Of a stretch of 64,000 nucleotides of DNA, positions 7,930-16,646 are shown one piece after another. The first letter of the stretch is position 1, and every line of letters begins with the position of its first letter. Origin of the DNA: CALAED01 sp035765195 (GTDB lineage: Bacteria > Actinomycetota > Actinomycetes > Streptosporangiales > Streptosporangiaceae); assembly GCA_035765195.1 (NCBI GenBank), contig DASTYC010000025.1, positions 89,916 through 153,915 of the forward strand, read 5' to 3'. Under the pieces are notes generated by a model. That model saw only the letters and a program-made list of their open reading frames with translations. It was not told the origin of the DNA and made no database searches. The position numbers and the translations under genes are program-made.

Positions 7930-7940
7930 GATCAGCGCCC

Positions 7941-8786
7941 TCACGGGCGAGTCTCTGGTGATCGGGTATGCGGGATCGTCTTGCCGGGCTGAGCCGTGGG
8001 GGTGGGCCGCACGGACGGCCGTCCCGTGGCCTCGTCGGAGGGACTCGGCTGGTCCGACGGGGATCCGCGGCCGGATTTGCCGGATTGGCCGGGCTGACTC
8101 GGCGTACCCTCGGCCGGGCTGGACTGGGTGCTCCCGCCGCGCCCCTTCGATTCGCCGGCGAGCAGCTCGGCGCAGTAGGAGGGGACCTTGTGCTTGCCGC
8201 CCGCGGCCGCGATGAGTGCGGCGAAGGCGGGCTTGTCGAGCGCCTTGCCCGGAGCGTCGCCCGCGCCCGCCGTGTAGGCGCGGCACAGCCCCACGAGCGA
8301 CGAACGCGGTGTGGTGGCGGCCGAGCCGCCCTGCCCGCGGCCGGGGCTCGCTTCGTCGGACCGCGACGGACTGCCGGCCGAGGTCGCCGGTCGCCGGTCG
8401 CCCGGCTCCTGCGACCATGGGGTCGCGCCGGCGGCCAGCGCCGCCCCGCCCGCCGTGGTGACGGTCAGCGCCACCAGCGCGATCCGCATCGGATGACGCA
8501 CCCACCTGCTCTCCGGCCGCGCTCTCCACGGCCGACCCGGCAGGCCCCCCGCCTCGCCGATCGCTTCGGCGCCGCCGTCGGCGGCCCGCCAGGCGGCGGT
8601 CGTCCGCGCCTGACGGAACCGGGCGACGGCGGCCTCCTCGCCGGCCAGCTCGCCAGCGTGAGCTGGGGCGGCGGCCGCGGCGAGCAGCACGGCGAGGAAG
8701 TCTTCGGGGTGCCGCGGATCGGCCGGCTCGCCGCGAAGCAGGCGCTCCGCGGCCGCGCGATCGATCTTGCGGGGGTAAATGCTCAT
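7941..8786 (-). CDS. Putative membrane anti-sigma factor with secreted Ser/Pro-rich tail
   Basis: A 281-residue single-pass membrane protein just downstream of an ECF-like sigma gene. Residues 1-95 are cytoplasmic and include a helix (LAVLLAAAAAPAHAGELAG) of a type seen in actinomycete proteins beside sigma genes. There is no H-x3-C-x2-C zinc anti-sigma motif. One hydrophobic span lies near 100-120 (RIALVALTVTTAGGAALAAG). The outside part has a small module with two cysteines (GLCRAYTAGAG ... PSYCAELL) followed by a Ser/Pro/Gly tail. GAGGAAG stands before the ATG. The anti-sigma role is inferred from topology and neighbourhood. Confidence 0.65.
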   Translation of the reverse strand: MSIYPRKIDRAAAERLLRGEPADPRHPEDFLAVLLAAAAAPAHAGELAGEEAAVARFRQARTTAAWRAADGGAEAIGEAGGLPGRPWRARPESRWVRHPMRIALVALTVTTAGGAALAAGATPWSQEPGDRRPATSAGSPSRSDEASPGRGQGGSAATTPRSSLVGLCRAYTAGAGDAPGKALDKPAFAALIAAAGGKHKVPSYCAELLAGESKGRGGSTQSSPAEGTPSQPGQSGKSGRGSPSDQPSPSDEATGRPSVRPTPTAQPGKTIPHTRSPETRP

Positions 8787-8852
8787 CTCATCTTCCTCAG
8801 CGTCAAGGCCCCCGTGCGTGTCACACCCCCCGCGAGGAGCCCGCCGCCGAGG

Positions 8853-9467
8853 TCAGAGGCGCTTGGCCAGGTTGCGCAGTCCGCGGTAGGCCGCAGTCCG
8901 GACGGCGCCTGGCCGCTTGCCCAGCACCTGCGCGGCTGTCGCGGCGTCGAGGCCCATGACCACACGGAGCAGCACGGCCTCCGCCTGATCGCGTGGCAGC
9001 CCGGAGATCATGGCGATCGCCTTGTCGGTGGACAGGCTGTCGAGCGCGGACCGTTCGACGTTCTCGGCGCTCACCAGGTCGAGGACATCGTCGATCTGGA
9101 GGTTGGACACCGGACGCCGGTTCATGTAGCGCATATGGTCGATCGCGCGGTTCCGGGCGATTCGCGACGCCCAGCCGCGGAGCTTGTCGGCATCGCCGCT
9201 GAACGTACCGAGATCGCGTGCGATCTGCAGCCAGGCGTCGGCGGCGACGTCCTCGGCGTCCGGGCCGACGAGACCGGTCAGATAGCGCAACAGGCGCGGC
9301 TGGAGATGGCGGAACAGTACGCGGAACGCCGCCTCGTCGCCGTTTTGGGCGGCACGGATCGCCTCGTCGATGTCGGGCTCTGGCCGACCCGGCGACGCGC
9401 CCACGATCTGTGGGCGGGCCGCTGGTGTGCCCGACCTTCCCTCAAGGCTGTCCATGCGCCACATCAT
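8853..9467 (-). CDS. ECF-like sigma-70 family RNA polymerase sigma factor
   Basis: A 204-residue alternative sigma factor with regions 2 and 4 only. Region 2 covers about residues 25-100 (EAAFRVLFRHLQPRLLRYL, then AEDVAADAWLQIARDL and ASRIARNRAIDHMR). Region 4 covers about 140-200 (GLPRDQAEAVLLRVVMGLDA, then AAQVLGKRPGAVRTAAYRGL). The ATG at 9467 has GGAGG 8 bases upstream. A putative membrane anti-sigma gene follows after 66 bases on the same strand, so they are probably co-transcribed. Regulon unknown; the adjacent LPFTG surface-protein gene is a candidate target. Confidence 0.9.
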   Translation of the reverse strand: MMWRMDSLEGRSGTPAARPQIVGASPGRPEPDIDEAIRAAQNGDEAAFRVLFRHLQPRLLRYLTGLVGPDAEDVAADAWLQIARDLGTFSGDADKLRGWASRIARNRAIDHMRYMNRRPVSNLQIDDVLDLVSAENVERSALDSLSTDKAIAMISGLPRDQAEAVLLRVVMGLDAATAAQVLGKRPGAVRTAAYRGLRNLAKRL

Positions 9468-9545
9468 GCGGCCTGCCTCCGCCAGAAACACGACTGTTCG
9501 GGAAGAACTATTGCGAGCTCCACACTTTCGTACGAGCACGGCATG

Positions 9546-9584
9546 CCGGTGGGCCGATTCCGAGGTGTAAAACCGGCCCACCGG
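9546..9584 (-). terminator. Hairpin terminator after the LPFTG gene
   Basis: CCGGTGGGCCG (9546-9556) pairs perfectly with CGGCCCACCGG (9574-9584). It lies just past the minus-strand stop at 9607 and before the sigma gene start, separating the two transcription units. Confidence 0.7.
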
Positions 9585-9606
9585 CGCGTGCCCGTCGGCG
9601 CCTGTG

Positions 9607-10371
9607 TCAGCTGCTCGTGCTCGCGTGGCGTCCCCTCCTGCGGTGGGCGATGACGATCGCCCCCGCGCCACCGAGGACAAGCGCCGCTCCCAGCGCGGCG
9701 AGCAGCCGCCCGGCAAAGCCGGTGAAGGGCAGGTTCCCGCTACTCTTCACCGGCTGGGCCACTTGCGCGGGCGGAGGGGAGGTGGAGTGACCTCCCTGAC
9801 CGGCTCCCTCCGACGGGGTCTGAGACGGTGTGCCCGACGGCGACGTGGTGTCCGTCGGTACGACCGTGGGCGTGGTCGTCGGTGTCGGCGTGCCCGGCGG
9901 CGTGACGGGCGGGCCGGTGGGTGGGGTCGTGCAGTCCACCCAGAAGACCTTGTGCTTGGCGCTGCCGTTCTCACCGACGAAGTTCCAGTAGAGCTTGTAG
10001 TGGCCGTCCGGCAGGCTCAGGTCGGTCGTACGGCCGTGCCCGTTCGCGTCGAGGACGAGGGAGTTGGTGAGGGCGACGGTGGTGCGGTCGCCGGTGGGCG
10101 GCCAGGTGACGATGCGCCAGGTCACCTGCCGGCCGGGGTCGAAGTTGAAACCGACGAGGTAGAAGCCGCAGACGTGGGGCTCGTCGCGCGGGTCGTCGGC
10201 CGGGGTCGTGGTCCGGTGAACCTTGACCGTGCCGTTGTCTCCGGTGGGCGCGGAAGCCGGTCGGGTGGGGTCGGGAGTTGGCAGCGCGGTCGCGTTCGCG
10301 CCCGCGAAGGCCGCCCATGCCACCACTGTCGCGCCCAGCAGGGCGGTAGGCCGCCAGATGGTGTTCGACAA
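9607..10371 (-). CDS. Sortase-anchored (LPFTG) surface protein
   Basis: A secreted, wall-linked protein of about 254 residues. The N-terminus is a signal peptide (RPTALLGATVVAWAAFAGANATA). The middle has a small domain with two cysteines (HVCGFYLVGFNFDPGRQVTW ... VFWVDC) and a beta-rich pattern (SLPDGHYKLYWNFVGE). A Thr/Pro/Ser-rich stalk follows. The end has LPFTG, a hydrophobic helix and the basic tail RRRGRH, the full sortase sorting signal. The TTG at 10371 is preferred because AGGAA precedes it; an ATG at 10425 is in frame but has no ribosome site. No sortase gene is in the window. Ligand or role unknown. Confidence 0.85.
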   Translation of the reverse strand: MSNTIWRPTALLGATVVAWAAFAGANATALPTPDPTRPASAPTGDNGTVKVHRTTTPADDPRDEPHVCGFYLVGFNFDPGRQVTWRIVTWPPTGDRTTVALTNSLVLDANGHGRTTDLSLPDGHYKLYWNFVGENGSAKHKVFWVDCTTPPTGPPVTPPGTPTPTTTPTVVPTDTTSPSGTPSQTPSEGAGQGGHSTSPPPAQVAQPVKSSGNLPFTGFAGRLLAALGAALVLGGAGAIVIAHRRRGRHASTSS

Positions 10372-10587
10372 GGGAGTTCCTGGTATGCCGTATGCGGAAA
10401 AAGACTGATGAAGGGGAGGGGTCATGCTGGGTGCCGCACAAGCCCCTGGAGCGTTCAGCGTCGGTGGAATCAGAAACGTCACACCACGGGCCGTGCGGAA
10501 TGGTCGGACGCTCGGGCGAGGTCGCCGCGCGGAACCGGCTACGCTGGATGGTCGATCCCCGGAGTTCCCTAGGACTGGTCAAAACAC

Positions 10588-12147
10588 GTGTTTGAGACGC
10601 TTTCCGACCGGCTGACATCGGTCTTTTCGTCGCTGCGGACCAAGGGCAGGTTGTCCGAGGCCGACATCAACGCGACCGCCCGCGAGATCCGCGTCGCGCT
10701 GCTCGAGGCCGACGTTGCCCTGCCGGTCGTCAAGGACTTCATCGCGCGCGTCCGGGAACGGGCCAAGGGCGCCGAGGTCTCTCAGGCGCTGAACCCCGCC
10801 CAACAGGTCGTAAAGATCGTCAACGAGGAGCTCATCGAGATCCTCGGCGGGGAGACCCGGCGGATCAGGTTCGCCAAGACGCCGCCGTCGATCATCATGC
10901 TGGCCGGCCTCCAGGGATCGGGTAAGACCACGCTGGCCGGCAAGCTGGCCCGCTGGCTCAAGACCGAAGGCCACACGCCGCTGCTCGTCGCCGCCGACCT
11001 GCAGCGGCCGAACGCCGTACAGCAGCTGCAGGTGCTCGGCGAGCGCGCCAACGTCGCGGTGTTCGCACCGGAACCCGGCAACGGCGTGGGCGACCCCATC
11101 GCGGTCGCCAAGCGGTCCATCGAGCACGCCCGGCACGCCCAGCACGACACCGTCATCATCGACACCGCCGGCCGGCTGGGCATCGACGCCGAGATGATGC
11201 GGCAGGCGGCCGACATCCGCGACGCCGTGGATCCCGACGAGATCTTGTTCGTCGTCGATGCCATGATCGGGCAGGACGCCGTCACGACCGCGCAGTCGTT
11301 CCTCGATGGCGTGGGCTTCGACGGCGTCGTGCTGACCAAGCTCGACGGCGACGCCCGCGGTGGTGCGGCGCTGTCCGTACGGCACATCACCGGACGGCCG
11401 ATCATGTTCGCGTCGACCGGTGAGAAGCTCGAGGACTTCGACGTCTTCCATCCGGACCGGATGGCCGGCCGCATCCTCGACATGGGCGACATCCTCACCC
11501 TGATCGAGCAGGCGGAGAAGACGTTCGACGCCGAGCAGACCGCCAAGATGACGGACAAGCTCGCGTCGGGTGAAGACTTCTCGCTCGAGGATCTGCTCGA
11601 GCAGATGAGGATGATCCGCAAACTGGGCCCGATCGGCAACCTGCTCGGCATGCTCCCCGGCATGGGGCAGATGCGCGACCAGATCGACCAGATCGACGAC
11701 CGTGACATCGACCGCGTCGCCGCGATCATCGGGTCGATGACGCCGGCCGAGCGCGCCAACCCGAAGATCCTCAACGGCTCCCGCCGGGCGCGCATCGCCC
11801 GTGGCTCCGGTGTGACCGTGGGCGAGGTCTCCAGCCTGGTCACCCGCTTCTTCGAGGCGCAGAAGATGATGCGGCAGATGGCCGGCATGGGCCTGCCCGG
11901 CATGCCGGGCCCCCGCCGCAAGGCGGGCAAGGGCAAGAAGGGGAAGAAGAAGCAGCCACGCAGCGGCGACCCGCGCAAGCGCGCCGCCGCGGCGCAGCGG
12001 TCCGCCGAGCCGGCGGGCGGCGACGGCAAGCCGCAGGGGTTGCCGCCCGGCCTCGGCGGGCTGCCCGGCGGGTTGCCCGGTGGCGGGCTGCCCCCGGGCT
12101 TCCAGATGCCCGATCTGTCGAAGCTGCAGCGCGACAAGAAGAAGTAG
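10588..12147 (+). CDS. ffh: Signal recognition particle protein Ffh
   Basis: The SRP54 GTPase that binds signal sequences and 4.5S RNA (519 residues, GTG start). NG domain: P-loop LQGSGKTTLAGKLA near residue 108, DTAGR near 190, TKLDGDARGG near 250. The Met-rich M domain lies at about 325-450 (GNLLGMLPGMGQMRDQ, then MMRQMAGMGLPGMPG). After that comes a tail of Lys and then Gly/Pro (GLPPGLGGLPGGLPGGGLPPG) common in actinobacterial Ffh. No good Shine-Dalgarno sequence is visible before the GTG. Partner of FtsY at 2225. Confidence 0.97.
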   Translation: MFETLSDRLTSVFSSLRTKGRLSEADINATAREIRVALLEADVALPVVKDFIARVRERAKGAEVSQALNPAQQVVKIVNEELIEILGGETRRIRFAKTPPSIIMLAGLQGSGKTTLAGKLARWLKTEGHTPLLVAADLQRPNAVQQLQVLGERANVAVFAPEPGNGVGDPIAVAKRSIEHARHAQHDTVIIDTAGRLGIDAEMMRQAADIRDAVDPDEILFVVDAMIGQDAVTTAQSFLDGVGFDGVVLTKLDGDARGGAALSVRHITGRPIMFASTGEKLEDFDVFHPDRMAGRILDMGDILTLIEQAEKTFDAEQTAKMTDKLASGEDFSLEDLLEQMRMIRKLGPIGNLLGMLPGMGQMRDQIDQIDDRDIDRVAAIIGSMTPAERANPKILNGSRRARIARGSGVTVGEVSSLVTRFFEAQKMMRQMAGMGLPGMPGPRRKAGKGKKGKKKQPRSGDPRKRAAAAQRSAEPAGGDGKPQGLPPGLGGLPGGLPGGGLPPGFQMPDLSKLQRDKKK

Positions 12148-12369
12148 AAGTAGCAGACAAGGGGGCGGAGTTCACCGCGAGCGGTCGGGCTGGGCCGTGT
12201 GGAGTTACTACTCGGCTCCGATTCTCTGGCAGAATGCAAGCTGGAATCCTGCTCGCCGGGACCCTCTCGTTACCCGTGTGAGCCGGAGTTCATCGAGCGG
12301 ATCTGCGACCGGTGTCCCCACCTGGTCCGGACGGCTCACATCCTGTCGAATCTGGAGTACACCACACCC

Positions 12370-13005
12370 GTGGCAGTCAAGATCAAACTTATGCGTCTGG
12401 GTAAGATCCGGAACCCGCAATACCGGATCGTCGTTGCCGATGCCCGCACCAAGCGGGACGGCAGGGCCATCGAGGAGATCGGCAAGTACCGCCCGAAGGA
12501 GAACCCCTCGTACATCGAGGTGAACTCCGAGCGGGTGCAGTACTGGCTGGGCGTCGGAGCGCAGCCGACCGATCCGGTGCTCAACCTGCTGAAGATCACC
12601 GGTGACTGGCAGAAGTTCAAGGGTCTGCCGGGCGCCGAGGGCAGGCTGAAGGTGGCGCCGCCGAAGCCCGACAAGAAGGCCGTCTTCCAGGCCGCCGCCA
12701 AGGAGGCGATGAAGGAAGACGAGGGAGCGGCGACGGCGTCGAAGACCAAGAAGCGGTCCGAGCCCAAGAAGAAGGCCGAGCCGAAGAAGGCCAAGGACGA
12801 CGCCAAGGCCGAGGCCAAGGATGAGGCGAAGGCCGACGCCAAGGCCGACGCCAAGGCCGACTCGGAGGCCGAGGGCGCGGCCGAGGCCAAGACCGAAAAG
12901 CCGAAGGCCAAGAAGAGCACCCGGGCCAAGACCGACAAGTCAGCGGCCGACACCGAGGCCGAGACGAAGGCCGAGGAGACCACCGAAGCCAAGAGCGAGG
13001 CCTAA
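12370..13005 (+). CDS. rpsP: Ribosomal protein bS16 with long charged C-terminal extension
   Basis: Small-subunit protein bS16. Residues 1-85 are the whole conserved domain (VAVKIKLMRLGKIRNPQYRI, then VQYWLGVGAQPTDPV). The protein runs to 211 residues, against the usual 80-140. The extra 120 are Lys, Ala, Glu and Asp in repeats such as AKADAKADAKAD, predicted disordered. The GTG at 12370 matches the family start. The 222-base gap after ffh holds a possible promoter with CAGAAT near 12231. The KH-protein gene follows after one base. Confidence 0.95.
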   Translation: MAVKIKLMRLGKIRNPQYRIVVADARTKRDGRAIEEIGKYRPKENPSYIEVNSERVQYWLGVGAQPTDPVLNLLKITGDWQKFKGLPGAEGRLKVAPPKPDKKAVFQAAAKEAMKEDEGAATASKTKKRSEPKKKAEPKKAKDDAKAEAKDEAKADAKADAKADSEAEGAAEAKTEKPKAKKSTRAKTDKSAADTEAETKAEETTEAKSEA

Positions 13006-13006
13006 C

Positions 13007-13249
13007 GTGCTCGAAGAAGCGCTCGAGCATCTGGTCCGTGGCATCGTCGAGCATCCCGACGACGTCACGGTGGGCGCCCGCCGGATCCGCGGTGGCCGAG
13101 TCCTCGAGGTGCGCGTGCACCCCGAGGACCTCGGCAAGGTCATCGGCCGCAGCGGCCGCACCGCGAAGGCCCTCCGTACGGTGATCGGCGCGCTGGCCGG
13201 CGGCCGGTACGTACGGGTGGACCTGCTCGACGTCAACGAGGTCCGCTAG
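13007..13249 (+). CDS. khpA: KH-domain RNA-binding protein KhpA
   Basis: An 80-residue single KH-domain protein that binds RNA. The start is a GTG one base after the rpsP stop, with VLEEALEHLVRGIVEHPDDV. The GxxG loop is GRSG in DLGKVIGRSGRTAKALRTVI. The place between rpsP and rimM is standard in Gram-positive bacteria. Translation is probably coupled to rpsP. Confidence 0.93.
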   Translation: MLEEALEHLVRGIVEHPDDVTVGARRIRGGRVLEVRVHPEDLGKVIGRSGRTAKALRTVIGALAGGRYVRVDLLDVNEVR

Positions 13250-13354
13250 TGCCCTCAGTGCCGGCGGCGTTGCCGGGGTCCATGCCCGCATCGGGCGCGG
13301 CGACGGCGACGCCGGCCGGGCTCCCCGCTCACGTCGGCGGCCACCGCTCACCCG

Positions 13355-13909
13355 GTGGCCGCTGCCGCGTCCGGGCGCACTGAGCGCGTGGAGCTCGTCG
13401 TCGGGCGGATCGGCCGCCCGCATGGGGTACGTGGCGAGGTCACCGTCGAGGTCCGCACCGACGACCCCGACGACCGGTTCGCGGTCGGCCGGGCGCTCGC
13501 CACGGATCCGGCGGAGTCCGGTCCGCTCACCATCGAAGAGGTCCGCCGGCATTCGGGCCGGCTGCTCGTTCGCTTCGAGGGCATCGGTGATCGTGACGCC
13601 GCGGAGAGGCTGCGCGGCGTGCTGCTGGTGATCGACTCCGGCGACCTGCCGCCCTCCGACGACGCCGACGAGTTCTATGATCACGAACTGGTCGGGCTCG
13701 TTGCGGTGACGGTGGACGGCGCGAAGATCGGCGTGGTCACCGAGGTTCGCCATCTCGGCCAGGATCTGCTCGTCATCGACCGGACGGCCGGCGCCCCTGG
13801 GGGAGGGGGGGATGACGAGGTGATGGTGCCGTTCGTCGCCGCCCTCGTACCCGAGGTCGATGTCGCCGCCGGTCGCGTCGTCGTCGACCCGCCGCCGGGC
13901 CTCCTTTAG
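13355..13909 (+). CDS. rimM: 16S rRNA processing protein RimM
   Basis: An assembly factor for the 30S head that binds uS19. The N-terminal barrel begins VVGRIGRPHGVRGEVTVEV, the family signature. The C-terminal PRC barrel (about residues 100-180) includes FYDHELVGLVAVTVDG and DEVMVPFVAALVPEVD. The start is uncertain: the GTG at 13355 gives 184 residues and the GTG at 13388 gives 173, closer to most family members. Neither has a clear ribosome site. It sits in the rpsP-khpA-rimM-trmD-rplS order. Confidence 0.95.
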   Translation: MAAAASGRTERVELVVGRIGRPHGVRGEVTVEVRTDDPDDRFAVGRALATDPAESGPLTIEEVRRHSGRLLVRFEGIGDRDAAERLRGVLLVIDSGDLPPSDDADEFYDHELVGLVAVTVDGAKIGVVTEVRHLGQDLLVIDRTAGAPGGGGDDEVMVPFVAALVPEVDVAAGRVVVDPPPGLL

Positions 13910-13962
13910 CCACAACGCGAGCCACGTTCGGGGACGCCGGTCTGGGATCTATCCTCGGACGT

Positions 13963-13986
13963 GATCCTGATCCTGATCCTGATCCT
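13963..13986 (+). repeat. (GATCCT)x4 microsatellite between rimM and trmD
   Basis: The hexamer GATCCT is repeated exactly four times. About 75 bases later (14061-14096) a second simple tract of CGAACGAAC-type units runs up to the trmD start. Such slippage tracts in the leader between two co-transcribed genes are unusual for this GC-rich core operon. Confidence 0.8.
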
Positions 13987-14098
13987 GGGCGTCGGATAGA
14001 GCGCTGCGTGGTGGATCTTGACCTGGCGGGCTCTGGCCCAGCCGTGGCCGCCCCTGCGACCGACCGAGCGAACGAACGACGAACGAACCGAGCAAACA

Positions 14099-14890
14099 GT
14101 GCGCATCGACATTGTCACGATATTTCCGGAGTACTTCGCGCCGCTGGACGTGTCGCTGCTCGGCAAGGCGCGGCAGCGCGGCCTGCTCGACGTCCGGGTG
14201 CACGACCTCAGGGACTGGACTCACGATCGTCACCGCACCGTCGACGACACCCCGTACGGCGGCGGACCCGGCATGGTGATGAAGCCGGAACCCTGGGGTG
14301 AGGCCCTCGACGCGGTGGCGCCTCCCGGGGGGGCCGAGGCCCTGCCCCGGCTCGTCCTGCCGACGCCGAGCGGGCGCCCGTTCACCCAAGGACTGGCGCA
14401 ACGGTACGCCGAAGAGCCGTGGCTGGTGTTCGCCTGCGGACGGTACGAGGGCATCGACGCGAGGGTCGTCGACGACGCGCGCACCCGCATGCCCGTCGAC
14501 GAGATCAGCATCGGCGACTACGTGCTGGCCGGGGGCGAGGTCGCGGTGCTCGTCGTGGTCGAGGCGGTGGCGCGGCTGATCCCCGGAGTGCTCGGCAACG
14601 CCGACTCGGTGACCGACGATTCATTCGCGTCCGGGCCGATGGAGACCCTCCTGGAAGGCCCCGTCTACACCAAGCCGCCGACCTGGCGCGACCGTGCCGT
14701 ACCGGAGATCCTCATGTCGGGGCATCACGGCGCGATCGCGCGATGGCGGCGTGATCAGGCGCTGCGCCGTACGGTGACGAACCGGCCGGAACTGGCCGCC
14801 CGGCTGCGTCCGGAGACGCTCGACGACCGTGATCGGCGAGTGCTCCGAGATGCTGGTTTTCCGGTCGATGGCGAACCTACGGTACGCTAG
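14099..14890 (+). CDS. trmD: tRNA (guanine-N1)-methyltransferase TrmD
   Basis: The SPOUT methyltransferase that makes m1G37 in tRNA (263 residues). VRIDIVTIFPEYFAPLDVSL is the family start, so the GTG at 14099 is chosen over longer upstream frames. The knot contains LVLPTPSGRPF, CGRYEGIDARV and DEISIGDYVLAGGE. The C-terminal domain is complete (PPTWRDRAVPEILMSGHHG). The leader contains simple repeats and no strong Shine-Dalgarno sequence; rplS follows. Confidence 0.97.
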   Translation: MRIDIVTIFPEYFAPLDVSLLGKARQRGLLDVRVHDLRDWTHDRHRTVDDTPYGGGPGMVMKPEPWGEALDAVAPPGGAEALPRLVLPTPSGRPFTQGLAQRYAEEPWLVFACGRYEGIDARVVDDARTRMPVDEISIGDYVLAGGEVAVLVVVEAVARLIPGVLGNADSVTDDSFASGPMETLLEGPVYTKPPTWRDRAVPEILMSGHHGAIARWRRDQALRRTVTNRPELAARLRPETLDDRDRRVLRDAGFPVDGEPTVR

Positions 14891-14995
14891 GGCGTCGCTT
14901 GTGCTGCACGCCGAGCGCGCCAAGACTTCCCAAGACACCGCTGCGCGGTTCGCGCTTTTCGCCGGCCCGTGCGTTTCATCGCGAGGAAAGCCGTC

Positions 14996-15346
14996 ATGCA
15001 CACCCTGATCCAGGAGATCGAAAAGGCCGCGATGCGTGCCGATGTTCCGGACTTCCGTCCGGGCGACACGCTGCGGGTGCACGTACGTGTCACCGAGGGC
15101 AACCGGAGCCGTATCCAGATCTTCCAGGGCGTGGTGATCCGCAGGCAGGGCGCCGGTGCCCGCGAGACCTTCACGGTCCGCAAAGTGAGCTATAGCGTCG
15201 GCGTCGAGCGGACGTTCCCGCTGAACAGCCCCTCGATCGACAAGATCGAAGTCGTGACGCGCGGCGATGTCCGGCGGGCCAAGCTCTACTACCTGCGCAA
15301 CCTGCGCGGCAAGGCGGCTCGGATCAAGGAGAAGCGCGACTCCTGA
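14996..15346 (+). CDS. rplS: Ribosomal protein bL19
   Basis: Large-subunit protein bL19 at the 30S-50S interface (116 residues). MHTLIQEIEKAAMRADVPDF starts at the ATG at 14996, with GAGGAAA 8 bases upstream. The core GDTLRVHVRVTEGNRSRIQ and the end KLYYLRNLRGKAARIKEK are typical. A 105-base leader separates it from trmD; a TACGCT near 14882 may be a -10 element for a separate promoter. A 16-base palindrome CCGGTCGCGCGACCGG (15347-15362) directly follows the stop and may terminate transcription. Confidence 0.97.
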   Translation: MHTLIQEIEKAAMRADVPDFRPGDTLRVHVRVTEGNRSRIQIFQGVVIRRQGAGARETFTVRKVSYSVGVERTFPLNSPSIDKIEVVTRGDVRRAKLYYLRNLRGKAARIKEKRDS

Positions 15347-15626
15347 CCGGTCGCGCGACCGGCCTCGCGTCGAGTTCGATCGGCCACGTCGCGGTGACGA
15401 TTTTCTTTCCGCGGCAGGGAACGCGGATCCGGGTTCGCGCGTTTTCACGGCGCCGGTACGGACGGCTTTTGCTGTGAATTTCGCAGGTTGACAGCGAACG
15501 CGAACTCTACGCGAACACCCTCTTCTCGCGACGGTGAGTATGTGGGTAAATCCGCAGGGTAAGCTGACCTGGCCGACACGCTTTCACGGGAAGCCGTGGA
15601 TGCCGGGCACCTATAAGCTCATTTTG

Positions 15627-16646
15627 ATGACTGACGACGAGCAGGGCGTGCGGGAGCCGGCGAGCGCGCACTATGAGGCGGACCGCGACGTACCCCAGGA
15701 CGATCGGAGAGACGTGCGTTCCGATGCCGACGGCACGTTGCCGGATGACAAGCCGCTGGTCACCACCGAGCCTGACGGCGCCGCTGACGGATCGTCCGAA
15801 GGCGCCCAGACCGCTCATAGGGATTCCGGCCACGGCGCTCCTGGCTCTGAGAAGGAGAAGGAGTCCGACTCGGGTAAAAAGGGTGGTTCGTTCTGGCGCG
15901 AACTGCCCGTGCTGGTCGGTATCGCGCTTGTGCTCGCTTTGATCATCAAGGCGTTCGCGGTCCAGGCGTTCTACATTCCGTCCGCCTCGATGGAGAACAC
16001 CCTCCAGATCGGCGACCGCGTTCTCGTCAACAAGATCGTCTATCACACCCGAGACATCGCGCGCGGCGACACCGTGGTCTTCAGCGGCCTCGACTCGTGG
16101 GACCCCGAGGTCGACTATTCCGAGCCGTCCAACCCCATCTCCAAGGCCTTGCACGCCATCGGCGGCGCGTTCGGCCTGGTCCCGGGCGAAAAGGACTACA
16201 TCAAGCGGGTCATCGGCGTCCCCGGCGACCGCGTGCGCTGTTGCGACGCGCGGGGCCACATCACGGTCAACGGCACCCCGCTCCAGGAGACCACCTACCT
16301 TTATCCGGGAAACAAGCCGTCCGGTCAGCAGTTCGACGTCACCGTGCCGCAGGGCCGCCTGTGGGTCATGGGAGACCACCGCGACGTCTCCTACGACTCC
16401 CGCGGTCACCTCGGCGACCCCGGTTCGGGCACGATCCCCGAAGACCGAGTGATCGGGCGGGCGTTCGTCGTGGTGTGGCCGCTCTCCCGCATCAAGACGT
16501 TGCCGATCCCCAACACCTTCGATCAGCCTGCCCTGGCCGCCGCGGCGCTCCCCGCCACCCCACTCGCACTCGGGTTCGCCGGGGCAGTCCCGATCATGTG
16601 GCTCCTCCGGCTCCGCCGCGGTCGTGGCCGCCGCCACACTCGCTAG
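15627..16646 (+). CDS. lepB: Type I signal peptidase
   Basis: A membrane serine protease that removes signal peptides (339 residues from this start). An acidic, disordered cytoplasmic N-terminus of about 88 residues precedes the helix PVLVGIALVLALIIKAFAVQ. The catalytic Ser is in IPSASMENTL (S121) and the Lys in DYIKRVIGVPGD (K193). A second hydrophobic span and an Arg-rich end close the protein. The ATG at 15627 is chosen: TATAAG ends about 10 bases upstream, suggesting a near-leaderless transcript. The frame is also open to an ATG at 15534. A TTGACA at about 15488 is a further possible -35 element. Confidence 0.95.
   Translation: MTDDEQGVREPASAHYEADRDVPQDDRRDVRSDADGTLPDDKPLVTTEPDGAADGSSEGAQTAHRDSGHGAPGSEKEKESDSGKKGGSFWRELPVLVGIALVLALIIKAFAVQAFYIPSASMENTLQIGDRVLVNKIVYHTRDIARGDTVVFSGLDSWDPEVDYSEPSNPISKALHAIGGAFGLVPGEKDYIKRVIGVPGDRVRCCDARGHITVNGTPLQETTYLYPGNKPSGQQFDVTVPQGRLWVMGDHRDVSYDSRGHLGDPGSGTIPEDRVIGRAFVVVWPLSRIKTLPIPNTFDQPALAAAALPATPLALGFAGAVPIMWLLRLRRGRGRRHTR

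Noticed and set aside
7968..9653. 561-residue plus-strand frame over the sigma and anti-sigma genes
   Set aside because: Antisense shadow; the minus strand has clear sigma-70 regions and ribosome sites.
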